DNA from: Coriobacteriales bacterium
GTDB lineage: Bacteria; Actinomycetota; Coriobacteriia; Coriobacteriales; UBA8131
Direction: 5' to 3'
NCBI GenBank assembly: GCA_031254905.1
Contig: JAIRTN010000120.1
Location: 1 to 10,381 of the forward strand
DNA: 10,381 nucleotides
Below the pieces are notes generated by a model that made no database searches, was not told the origin of the DNA, and worked only from the letters and a program-made list of their open reading frames with translations. The position numbers and the translations under genes were made by a program. This document shows, piece by piece, positions 1 through 6,290 of the stretch (position 1 is its first letter; the number at the start of each line of letters is the position of its first letter).

Positions 1-79
1 ATGTCGCGTGGAGTCGTAGGCGGAAGGAGAAATCTCGTTCGGCGGTGGCGAGCGGGATGATAAGGGGCGGGGGGTGCGG

Positions 80-85
80 TATACT
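80..85 (+). promoter_or_regulatory. Putative -10 box of murI (leaderless arrangement)
   Basis: TATACT lies exactly six bases before the ATG at 92. A transcript starting about seven bases downstream of this box would begin at or next to that ATG, giving a leaderless mRNA. There is no convincing -35 hexamer 16-18 bases upstream. Leaderless starts are common in Actinomycetota. The box also lies inside the coding region that a GTG start at 74 would imply, so the two models compete. Confidence 0.45.
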
Positions 86-91
86 GACAGG

Positions 92-1045
92 ATGCAAACT
101 ACCGACTACAGTACAAACAACAACATGGCTGCTCGTCCCATCGGTGTCTTTGACTCGGGCGTGGGTGGGCTTACTGTCGCCCGCGAGATAGCGCGGCGCC
201 TGCCGCATGAGTCCATCCTTTACTTTGGCGATACCTTGCGCTGCCCTTATGGGCCGCGCTCTCTTACGGAAATCAGGAGTTTTGCGCGGCAGATTTCCTG
301 CTGGCTGGCAGAGCAAGACGTCAAACTCATCGTCATAGCGTGCAACTCCGCGACAGCGGCGGGGCTCGAGACCGTGCAGCAAGAACTGGCCGTGCCGGTC
401 ATCGGTGTGGTTGAGCCCGGAGCGCGCGCCGCCGTGCAGGAGACCTTCACGCGCCGGGTTGGTGTCATAGGGACGGCGGCCACCATCGAATCCGACATCT
501 ACGCACGCGCCATCCGCAGCCTCGATACCGGCATCACGACCTTCTCCATCGCCACACCCCGCTTTGTTGAGATAGTGGAGCAGGGGCTGAGGCTCGACCG
601 CAATCCCCTCGAGGATGTTATGGCACGATCCTCCGCAATCTATATTCGCCCCGCCTTCCTTGAGATTGCCCGTGACTATCTCAACCCGCTCAAACGCTGC
701 GGAATAGACACGCTGGTACTCGGCTGCACGCATTATCCTCTGCTTGCGCCGCTTATCTCGCAGGTTATTGGGCCGGATGTGCGTATAATATCGAGCGCCG
801 AGGAAACAGCCCGCGACGTAGCGCAGATTCTCGAACGGCGGGGGCAACTCGTTTCTGAGGACGTCGTGCCCCGTCACCGCTTTGTGACTACCGCGACGGA
901 TGTAGAGGAGTTCGCCGCGCTCGGCTCCGCAATACTCGCTCACCCGATTTCTACGCCACGCGCCGTCACCATAAGCGAACTTGAAGAAACACTGATGAAA
1001 CGGCAGACATCGGGCAAAGAACTGCCAACGCTTGGATGCGAATGA
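92..1045 (+). CDS. murI: Glutamate racemase
   Basis: Interconverts L- and D-glutamate in the cytoplasm, supplying D-Glu for peptidoglycan. Counting from the ATG at 92 (317 aa), the N-terminal IGVFDSGVGG signature ends near residue 26. The first catalytic cysteine is C84 in ACNSAT, and the second is C212 in GCTHYP with the adjacent His. GDTxRCPYGPR (46-56) is also present, so both acid/base thiols of the cofactor-independent racemase are intact. The start is uncertain. GTG at 74 has an AAGGGG Shine-Dalgarno-like run six bases upstream. ATG at 92 has a -10-like box placed for leaderless translation. ATG at 125 gives the most family-typical N-terminus but no ribosome site. First gene of an operon with rph, which begins 32 bp after its stop. 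murI-rph-rdgB proximity is widespread in Gram-positive bacteria. Confidence 0.95.
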   Translation: MQTTDYSTNNNMAARPIGVFDSGVGGLTVAREIARRLPHESILYFGDTLRCPYGPRSLTEIRSFARQISCWLAEQDVKLIVIACNSATAAGLETVQQELAVPVIGVVEPGARAAVQETFTRRVGVIGTAATIESDIYARAIRSLDTGITTFSIATPRFVEIVEQGLRLDRNPLEDVMARSSAIYIRPAFLEIARDYLNPLKRCGIDTLVLGCTHYPLLAPLISQVIGPDVRIISSAEETARDVAQILERRGQLVSEDVVPRHRFVTTATDVEEFAALGSAILAHPISTPRAVTISELEETLMKRQTSGKELPTLGCE

Positions 1046-1060
1046 CGCATGCCGGATGAC

Positions 1061-1066
1061 AGGAGG
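1061..1066 (+). promoter_or_regulatory. Ribosome binding site deciding the rph GTG start
   Basis: Perfect AGGAGG lying 11 bases before the GTG at 1078. The intervening ATG at 1070 runs into a stop after four codons, so the GTG is the plausible start despite the slightly long spacing. Confidence 0.6.
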
Positions 1067-1077
1067 AAGATGCTACT

Positions 1078-1800
1078 GTGCTGACTACACGCGCAAATGG
1101 GCGCGAAGATGATGTGATGCGCCCGGTTGTGTTTACCCGCGATTATCTCAAGCACCCCTTTGGCTCTTGTTTGGTCGAATTTGGCGATACGAAGGTGCTT
1201 TGCGTCGCAAGCATCGAGGAGGGTGTTCCCGCGTGGCTCAAAGGCTCCGGCAAAGGCTGGGTGACGGCTGAGTATGCGATGCTCCCTGCCTCGGGTTCGC
1301 GGCGCTCGCGGCGTGAGATAAACGGCCAGAAGGGGCGCACTCATGAGATTCAGCGTCTCATCGGGCGCTCGTTGCGCTCGGCAGTCGATCTTGGCGCCCT
1401 TGGCGAGACAACCGTTACGATAGACTGCGACGTCATCCAAGCGGATGGCGGTACCCGCACCGCCTCGATATGCGGCGGGTGGCTTGCGCTTCATGACGCG
1501 CTTGTCGCATGGCGGAATGCCGGTAGGCTCAGAACCAACCCGGTTTTCGACCAAGTCGTTGCCGTCAGCGTTGGGCTTGTCGACGGCAAGGTGTTGCTCG
1601 ATTTGGATTATCGAGAGGACGCGCGTGCCGAAATCGACATGAACCTCGTCATGAACTCACAAGGCGAGTTCATCGAAGTGCAGGGGACAGGCGAGAGGGC
1701 AACCTTCGACCGCGCGCGTCTTGATGAAATGCTCGATAGGGGGATCGTGGGTTTGCAGGCTCTGCTTGCGGCCCAGCGGGTGGCTTTGGAACAGGCATAG
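1078..1800 (+). CDS. rph: Ribonuclease PH
   Basis: Phosphorolytic 3'-5' exoribonuclease that trims tRNA 3' ends, using phosphate and releasing nucleoside diphosphates; it works as a hexameric ring. At 240 aa it is full length for the family (E. coli about 238). Visible hallmarks are [11 protein letters not shown] (32-42), SIEEGVP (45-51), [11 protein letters not shown] (60-70) and the Arg-rich [16 protein letters not shown] (85-100). The phosphate-binding ADGGTRTAS (122-130) and the acidic [16 protein letters not shown] (174-189) with the catalytic Asp pair are also present. It starts with GTG behind AGGAGG. It is the second gene of the murI operon, and its TAG is followed after one base by the rdgB ATG, which implies translational coupling. 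Nothing suggests loss of activity. Confidence 0.97.
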   Translation: MLTTRANGREDDVMRPVVFTRDYLKHPFGSCLVEFGDTKVLCVASIEEGVPAWLKGSGKGWVTAEYAMLPASGSRRSRREINGQKGRTHEIQRLIGRSLRSAVDLGALGETTVTIDCDVIQADGGTRTASICGGWLALHDALVAWRNAGRLRTNPVFDQVVAVSVGLVDGKVLLDLDYREDARAEIDMNLVMNSQGEFIEVQGTGERATFDRARLDEMLDRGIVGLQALLAAQRVALEQA

Positions 1801-1801
1801 C

Positions 1802-3130
1802 ATGACGGAAAACCACAACACCGTTCTTGTCGCGTCGAATAACGCGGGCAAGATTGCTGAGATAATCGAGAATCTCGAGTTGCCCGGCTGGCGCTTCTTA
1901 CCTCTCAACTCATTCGGCGCTGCGATTATGCCCGAGGAGACAGGGGCGACCTACGAGGAAAACGCGCGCATCAAGGCATGGGCGGCCCGCGAGTGGGCGG
2001 CCCGCGAGCATTCTTCCGTGTTGGCGACGCTCGCCGATGACTCCGGCCTTGAGGTTGATGCCTTGGGCGGGGCGCCGGGCGTCCGCTCGGCGCGCTACGG
2101 CGGCGAGCAGACCACCGATGTGCTCAACACCGCAAAACTGCTCGAGGAACTCAAGACTGTGCCCGATGAGGCTCGTCGGGCGCGCTTCGTCTGCTGCGTT
2201 GTCTACGTGGACACCGATGGTCACGAAATCGTTGCGCGCGGTAGCTGCGAGGGGCGCATCGCGCAGGCCCCGCGCGGCAAGGGCGGCTTTGGCTACGACC
2301 CGGTGTTCTTACCAGACGAAGTCGACGACGGCCGCACGATGGCCGAACTTTCCCCCGAGGAGAAGGACAAGATTTCGCACCGCGGTAAGGCCCTGCGTGC
2401 CCTGCGGGAGCAACTCGCCATCTGCTACGGGGCGCCCACAACAAAGGAGGAGCCCGTCCGCCTCGCCGCCTTTGACTTCGACGGCACCCTTCTCGAAGGG
2501 CATTCGCCCGTGCGCATGGTTCGCAGCCTCCTTCGCCGAAACATCATTCCGTACCGCGTCGCCCTTCAGGCGCTGTGGTGGGGGGTGCGCTATCGGCTGC
2601 GCATACCGGTTGAGCAAAAAGAGGTGCGCGAGCACATCTTCAGAAGTTTTTCGCATTTCCCCGCGGCCGAGGCCGACCAACTCATGTCCGACTTCTACCG
2701 GGCTGACCTGCGCCGCCGCCTGCGCCCTCGCGGCTTAGAGGCCGTCAAGAAGCATCGAGAAGCGGGGGAGCAGGTCGTCTTGGTAAGCGCTTCCTTCACC
2801 CCCATACTCAAGGAGGCCTCTCACGATTTGGGCGCCGACTGGTTCATCTGCACGCAGATGGAGGTCAAGGACGGCTACTACACCGGCAACGTGATGGGCC
2901 AGCCGCCCGAGGGAGCCCAAAAACTCGTCCAGCTTGCGGCATGGGCCGACGCGACCTACCACAAGGACGGCTGGGCGCTCGTGGCTGCCTACGGCGACCA
3001 CCGAAGCGACGAGCCGCTGCTTGCCGCCGCCCGCGAGGCAATCGCGGTCAACCCCGACAGCGGGCTTGAAAAGGCGGCACGACGCCACGGTTGGCGTATT
3101 CTCGACTGGAGTTTTGAGTGCAAACTTTGA
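1802..3130 (+). CDS. rdgB: RdgB-type ITP/XTP pyrophosphatase fused to a HAD-IB phosphatase
   Basis: A 442-aa two-domain protein. Residues 7-205 are a full RdgB/HAM1 pyrophosphatase, which hydrolyses dITP/XTP to monophosphates to keep deaminated purines out of DNA. Motifs are ASNNAGK (11-17), the metal-binding LADDSGLEVDALGGAPGVRS (78-97), GGFGYDPVF (161-169) and ISHRGKAL (191-198). A linker of about 15 residues leads to a HAD subfamily IB (SerB-like) phosphatase. It has nucleophile motif FDFDGTL (D225, D227), motif II VLVSAS (S329), motif III K374, and motif IV YGDHRSD (D399, D403), so all four catalytic motifs are present. The substrate of the HAD half is unknown; phosphomonoesters are typical. 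An open frame extends upstream to 1721 inside rph, but ATG 1802, one base after the rph stop, gives the family N-terminus. Oddities are a perfect ribosome-site sequence at the domain border and a 5-residue tandem duplication (60-69). Confidence 0.93.
   Translation: MTENHNTVLVASNNAGKIAEIIENLELPGWRFLPLNSFGAAIMPEETGATYEENARIKAWAAREWAAREHSSVLATLADDSGLEVDALGGAPGVRSARYGGEQTTDVLNTAKLLEELKTVPDEARRARFVCCVVYVDTDGHEIVARGSCEGRIAQAPRGKGGFGYDPVFLPDEVDDGRTMAELSPEEKDKISHRGKALRALREQLAICYGAPTTKEEPVRLAAFDFDGTLLEGHSPVRMVRSLLRRNIIPYRVALQALWWGVRYRLRIPVEQKEVREHIFRSFSHFPAAEADQLMSDFYRADLRRRLRPRGLEAVKKHREAGEQVVLVSASFTPILKEASHDLGADWFICTQMEVKDGYYTGNVMGQPPEGAQKLVQLAAWADATYHKDGWALVAAYGDHRSDEPLLAAAREAIAVNPDSGLEKAARRHGWRILDWSFECKL
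1979..2008 (+). repeat. 15-bp perfect tandem duplication inside rdgB
   Basis: The 15-mer TGGGCGGCCCGCGAG occurs twice with no gap (1979-1993 and 1994-2008). It is in frame and doubles WAARE (residues 60-64 and 65-69) in the helix between the ENA motif and the DDSG metal site. By my alignment the same interval is six residues longer here than in E. coli RdgB, so the duplication explains almost all of the excess. Confidence 0.9.
2443..2450 (+). promoter_or_regulatory. Relic or internal ribosome binding site at the RdgB/HAD domain border
   Basis: AAAGGAGG matches the anti-Shine-Dalgarno sequence almost fully. It sits in the linker codons (Thr214-Glu217), five bases before a GTC codon (Val219) that immediately precedes the HAD domain. 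No ATG, GTG or TTG in the HAD frame is nearby. It may be the remnant of the signal for a formerly separate HAD gene, or chance from AAG-GAG-GAG coding for Lys-Glu-Glu. Confidence 0.4.
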
Positions 3131-3175
3131 ATGCGTGCTTGCGGCGCAGGCTTGGGATACAGTCTTTGAGTGCAA
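3113..3175. repeat. Repeated TTTGAGTGCAA motif at the end of and after the rdgB-HAD gene
   Basis: The 11-mer TTTGAGTGCAA occurs exactly at 3113-3123 and 3165-3175. A related TTTGAATGC lies at 3126-3134. The first copy forms the last codons of the upstream gene and the second is intergenic. I see no strong hairpin with a T tract here, so it does not look like a standard terminator. Confidence 0.5.
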
Positions 3176-3203
3176 CAATTTGGCAAAGACTCTCTCGAAA
3201 GCG

Positions 3204-3231
3204 TTTATTCATGTTTTACTCGGGGTATGAT
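3204..3231 (+). promoter_or_regulatory. Predicted promoter of the degenerate AAA+ protein gene
   Basis: A -10 box TATGAT (3226-3231; an overlapping GATACT is an alternative) is preceded after 16 bases by a weak -35 TTTATT (3204-3209). It lies 32 bases before the ATG at 3264. That ATG has a clear ribosome site, GGAG/AGAGG at 3250-3256. The 133-bp gap from the previous gene supports an independent transcription unit. Confidence 0.45.
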
Positions 3232-3263
3232 ACTGCTAACCGTTATCCCGGAGAGGATGAAGC

Positions 3264-4829
3264 ATGAGTCAGGAACGTGAGCCACATAACGGTTTTGAGA
3301 AAAGCGCCGTGTTTTATCTTGAGGCCGCCCAAGCCGCGCTCGAAAGCGGCCAGTCCCGTTTGGCCATCCACCTATTTCGTGCGGCATACGAAATAGAAAC
3401 CACCTACAGTCCCCTTGTCTCGGGCAGCGTCCTCGAGGGCATGCGGAAGGCTTGGGACCTTGCCTTTGCGATGGGCGACCGCTCGATTGCGGAGTCCATT
3501 TTTGGCGACCTCGCGCCACACAACAGCCCTGAGGAAAACGAGAAGGCGACGATGCGCCTGCAGGCGCTCGCCTTCGACCAGCTTGAGGACATGGGCATCA
3601 CCGAGGACGACCTCGAAAGCATCGCGGGCATTATCTCCCGCGAGATGATTAGCTCCGATAACGAGAAACTCGTCGGTTCGCTCAAATCGGTGCTTGAGCA
3701 GATTGGCGTTTCCTTCGACGAGGACGAGGACATCCGAGCCTTCAGCGCGTCTGCCACAAACGAGGCGGGCGAGGCGGGCGAGGGCCTTGCCTCTCCCCCT
3801 GAGACCGCTCTTGCGAAAGACTCGTCGCTGCAGGCCGGCCTTGTGAGAATCGGCAAAGAACTCCGCGAGTCCGTCGAGCGGAGCAGGGAAGAAAACCAGC
3901 AGAGGCGCCTCGATTATCAGGCACTGTACGGCTACAGCCGCGCCCTTCAACGCATGCGCAGCTTCGGCTTCCTCTCCGCTGGTGATGAGGGCTATCGCAG
4001 TTTTATTGAGAGAAGTGCGGCCATGCATGGAGTTCCCCGACTCTCCCTGGACGGCACCTTCCTGTTCTCGGGGCCGACGAGAGAAGACGTGGCGCTGTTT
4101 GCCCACGCAACGGCGGGGGAAATCGGGTTTCCGGTGCTCCACGTATCCGTTGACCTCGACAAACAGGGCAATGGCACCATCAAGCTGGCGGGGCCCTTCA
4201 GGCGGGGCTTTTTTGGCAGTCCGCCTGACCTCATGGACATGGTGACACCCTGCACGGTGCTGATTGAGAATATCGACTATCTGCAGGAAATGTTCGACAA
4301 CGAGCAGCAGGCAATCAAGCGTAGCGGCGGTCGTTTCCGAGGCGTGGGAGGCCAGCCGGGCCGTTCGATGCAGCTTGAGATAACCGCCTATCTGCAGGCG
4401 CTGCGGCGCAAACCGGGAATCATCATCATGGCGACATCTCAGCAGGGGAGTGCCATTCGTACGCCTCTGCGCAATTTGCTTGGGGCTGTGCATGAGATAG
4501 AGGTGGCTGCGCCCTGCGAGGAGGAGCGGCTTGATGTTCTCATCAACTTTGCCAGCAAACACCCTTCCTTTGCAGAACTCGATATAGACCGTATCGCCTA
4601 TCTTTCCGAAGGGCTTTCCCGCAGCGACCTTATGTCCGCCGCTCACACGGCAGTAGAATCGGCGTACCGGGAATCCCTGCGTACCGGCAGGTATAATCGG
4701 GTGACGATGGGAGATGTCCTCATCCAACTCGCGCCTTTTATCAATCGCGACTCACCGTTTTATCAACAGGTGGAAGATGAGGCTGTTGCCCAGCTTGCCC
4801 ATGAACTTGAGAAAGATATGCCACAATAA
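3264..4829 (+). CDS. Degenerate FtsH-like AAA+ protein (predicted pseudo-ATPase) with TPR-like N-terminus
   Basis: A 521-aa protein, probably cytosolic, with no membrane segment or signal peptide. Residues 10-110 look like two TPR-type helical hairpins. Residues 152-187 are an acidic, low-complexity linker. A charged helix follows (193-236), then a AAA+ domain (about 262-490). The AAA+ part aligns with FtsH almost gap-free around the P-loop: 'SGP...ATAGE' (269-286) matches FtsH 'VGPPGTGKT...AVAGE', with Val276 and Ala277 replacing the Walker A Lys and Thr. Walker B is LIENID (333-338) instead of FIDEID. Sensor 1 is MATSQQ (389-394) instead of AATNRP, and the PGRFDR arginine fingers read NLLGAVHE. 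The lid helix GLSRSDLMSAAHTAVESA (450-467) clearly mirrors FtsH GFSGADL. No metalloprotease domain follows. It probably neither binds nor hydrolyses ATP normally. The role is unknown; a scaffold or adaptor is one inference. Confidence 0.85.
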   Translation: MSQEREPHNGFEKSAVFYLEAAQAALESGQSRLAIHLFRAAYEIETTYSPLVSGSVLEGMRKAWDLAFAMGDRSIAESIFGDLAPHNSPEENEKATMRLQALAFDQLEDMGITEDDLESIAGIISREMISSDNEKLVGSLKSVLEQIGVSFDEDEDIRAFSASATNEAGEAGEGLASPPETALAKDSSLQAGLVRIGKELRESVERSREENQQRRLDYQALYGYSRALQRMRSFGFLSAGDEGYRSFIERSAAMHGVPRLSLDGTFLFSGPTREDVALFAHATAGEIGFPVLHVSVDLDKQGNGTIKLAGPFRRGFFGSPPDLMDMVTPCTVLIENIDYLQEMFDNEQQAIKRSGGRFRGVGGQPGRSMQLEITAYLQALRRKPGIIIMATSQQGSAIRTPLRNLLGAVHEIEVAAPCEEERLDVLINFASKHPSFAELDIDRIAYLSEGLSRSDLMSAAHTAVESAYRESLRTGRYNRVTMGDVLIQLAPFINRDSPFYQQVEDEAVAQLAHELEKDMPQ

Positions 4830-4831
4830 CG

Positions 4832-4847
4832 GTAGCATATATGCTAC
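4832..4847. promoter_or_regulatory. 16-bp perfect palindrome, candidate operator for the Rrf2 regulator
   Basis: GTAGCATATATGCTAC is perfectly self-complementary and begins two bases after the preceding stop codon, 116 bases before the Rrf2 ATG. Its AT centre and the absence of a T tract argue against an intrinsic terminator. Rrf2 proteins are dimeric winged-helix factors that bind palindromes and often regulate themselves, so an operator is the leading reading. A possible -10 (TATGAT, 4883-4888) lies downstream with only a weak -35. Confidence 0.5.
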
Positions 4848-4963
4848 ACTTCGTTAGGGGACAAAAGCCTGACCATTGAGTATATGATGGGATGTGGCGA
4901 ACAATGCTAGGGCGGGCATGTTAGAGTCCGGGAGTGTTTCGGTTGTTTTCTTAAGGATGAAAT

Positions 4964-5407
4964 ATGGAGATTTCGCGGAGAACAGATTACGCAATTCGTC
5001 TTATCGCTGCGCTGCTGCTCAACGAGGGCGCACCGCTTTCCGTTCGCGAGGCGGCGAGCATGCAGGATGTGCCTTACGCCTTTGCGCGAAGCATTCAGCA
5101 CGACCTCGTGCATAGCGGGATTCTTACCTCAGTGCGAGGTGCTCATGGCGGCATGCTGCTCGCCGTAGACCCCGCCGAACTGACCCTTTATCGTCTTATC
5201 GAAGTTGTTCAGGGCCCGGTAAGTGTCGCCATCTGCACAAACGACAAGAATTGGTGTTCCCGCCAGCCGCGCTGTCAGTTCCACAGAGTGTGGGAGGGCG
5301 CGAACTCTCTTTTGAGGGAATACCTCACCTCCGTGACCATTCAGGAGCTTATCGAAGGTAAGTCCGCGCACCTGTCAACCAGCCTTGCCAGCTTCGCGGC
5401 AAAGTAA
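4964..5407 (+). CDS. Rrf2-family transcriptional regulator with IscR-type Fe-S ligands
   Basis: A 147-aa cytoplasmic regulator. The N-terminal winged helix begins with the family-typical MEISRRTDYAIRLIAALL and continues through the recognition region (VPYAFARSIQHDL, 36-48) and the wing (VRGAHGGMLLA, 57-67). The C-terminal half has C91, C98, C104 and H107, close to the C92/C98/C104/H107 ligands of IscR, so it probably binds a [2Fe-2S] or [4Fe-4S] cluster. It may sense iron-sulfur status, oxygen or nitric oxide. The ATG at 4964 has AAGGA six bases upstream (4953-4957). A palindrome lies 116 bp upstream. It is followed by a MutY-like gene after 37 bp, probably co-transcribed. The exact subfamily (IscR, NsrR, RsrR or other) cannot be settled from sequence alone. 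Confidence 0.92.
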   Translation: MEISRRTDYAIRLIAALLLNEGAPLSVREAASMQDVPYAFARSIQHDLVHSGILTSVRGAHGGMLLAVDPAELTLYRLIEVVQGPVSVAICTNDKNWCSRQPRCQFHRVWEGANSLLREYLTSVTIQELIEGKSAHLSTSLASFAAK

Positions 5408-5434
5408 TACACCCAAAGGCGCTCGTCGCGGCGC

Positions 5435-5439
5435 GGAGG
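5435..5439 (+). promoter_or_regulatory. Ribosome binding site choosing a TTG start for the MutY-like gene
   Basis: GGAGG lies five bases before a TTG at 5445. The longer open frame begins with a TTG at 5385 that overlaps the Rrf2 gene and has no ribosome site. The 5445 start also gives the N-terminal length seen in MutY, about 25 residues before the LPWR motif. Confidence 0.6.
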
Positions 5440-5444
5440 ACGCC

Positions 5445-6290
5445 TTGCAGCGCGAAACGGCCGCCTCGTTCATCGCAACGGTGTGGCGCGAAGGCAGGCG
5501 CCTGTATCGCGACCTGCCGTGGCGCAACCTCGATGATTCATACGCCATTCTCACGAGCGAAATCATGCTGCAACAGACGCAGGTATCGCGGGTACTCGGA
5601 TACTGGGAGCGCTGGATGCTGGCCTTCCCAACGGTCGACGCCTTAGCGTCCGCCTCTCTAAGCGACGTGCTCGAACGCTGGCAGGGCTTGGGTTATCACC
5701 GTCGAGCACTTGCCTTCAAACGCGCGGCCGAGATATGCTCAAGGCGTTTTCGGGGCCAAATACCGCGCGAATATCAAGAACTGCTCGGCCTGCCCGGGGT
5801 GGGGCCGGCAACGGCCGCGGGCGTTTGCGTCTTTGCCTATGGAGAGCCGCAGGTCTATCTGGAGACAAATGTGCGGACGGTATTCCTCCATCATTTTTTT
5901 GAGGGCCGCGAGCAGGTCTCGGATAGCGAAATTATTCCCCTCGTTGAGGCAACCTGCGATAACGATGACCCTCGGAACTGGTATTACGCCCTGCTCGACT
6001 ACGGAAGTCATCTCAAAAGCATAATGTTGAACCCCTCGCGGCGCTCCCGTCATCACGTGCGGCAGTCGCCCTTTGAGGGATCCTTGCGCCAAAAACGTGC
6101 GGAACTGCTCAGGCTCATCTTGGCACGGCCCAACAGCGACACCGAGGCGCTTGCCGCCGCGCTCAACCACCTTGAGCGCTTGGCCGGGCGCGGGGCGACG
6201 GATGCTGCAGAAATCGAAGCCATACTCGCAACCCTCGAACAAGAGGGCTTCTTAACGCGCCGCGGTGACACATGGCGCATCAGGGGATAG
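5445..6290 (+). CDS. MutY-like HhH-GPD DNA glycosylase lacking the Fe-S cluster and 8-oxoG domain
   Basis: A 281-aa HhH-GPD base-excision enzyme, closest by eye to the catalytic domain of A/G-specific adenine glycosylase. Hallmarks are DLPWR (23-27), the catalytic helix SEIMLQQTQV with E39, RWQGLGYHRRA (78-88) and the helix-hairpin-helix LPGVGPATAAG (116-126). Alanine replaces the EndoIII lyase lysine. MutY's catalytic Asp region (LDGNV) reads LETNV here, with E140 in place of Asp. After LLDYG (183-187), where MutY has the four-cysteine [4Fe-4S] loop, there are no cysteines. The NUDIX-like C-terminal domain that reads 8-oxoG is also missing; a short helical tail with a possible winged-helix look (215-281) replaces it. 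It may act on adenine mispairs or on another lesion. It follows the Rrf2 gene by 37 bp, and its 3' end overlaps the convergent LuxR-type gene by 11 bp. Confidence 0.88.
   Translation: MQRETAASFIATVWREGRRLYRDLPWRNLDDSYAILTSEIMLQQTQVSRVLGYWERWMLAFPTVDALASASLSDVLERWQGLGYHRRALAFKRAAEICSRRFRGQIPREYQELLGLPGVGPATAAGVCVFAYGEPQVYLETNVRTVFLHHFFEGREQVSDSEIIPLVEATCDNDDPRNWYYALLDYGSHLKSIMLNPSRRSRHHVRQSPFEGSLRQKRAELLRLILARPNSDTEALAAALNHLERLAGRGATDAAEIEAILATLEQEGFLTRRGDTWRIRG

Noticed and set aside
1..60. Short open frame at the left edge (codons 1-20, stop at 58-60), possibly the tail of an upstream gene
   Set aside because: Only 19 residues, Arg/Gly-rich, with no recognisable motif. Other frames on both strands are also open, so no gene can be supported.
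2037..2738. A 233-codon + strand frame inside rdgB-HAD
   Set aside because: Arg/Pro/Ser-rich translation typical of a GC-rich shadow frame, lying fully within a well-supported gene.
3372..4727. A 451-codon open frame on the - strand opposite the AAA+-like gene
   Set aside because: The + strand frame has a ribosome site and clear AAA+ alignment. The antisense product shows no recognisable domain and is a shadow of GC-biased codon use.
4832..4847. The palindrome as an intrinsic terminator of the AAA+-like gene
   Set aside because: As RNA it would give only about five pairs around an AT loop, with no U tract after it. A DNA-binding site is more likely.
4894..5115. A small + strand frame overlapping the start of the Rrf2 gene
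   Set aside because: Out of frame with a strongly supported Rrf2 protein. The translation looks like a shadow (Arg/Ala-rich) and has no ribosome site.
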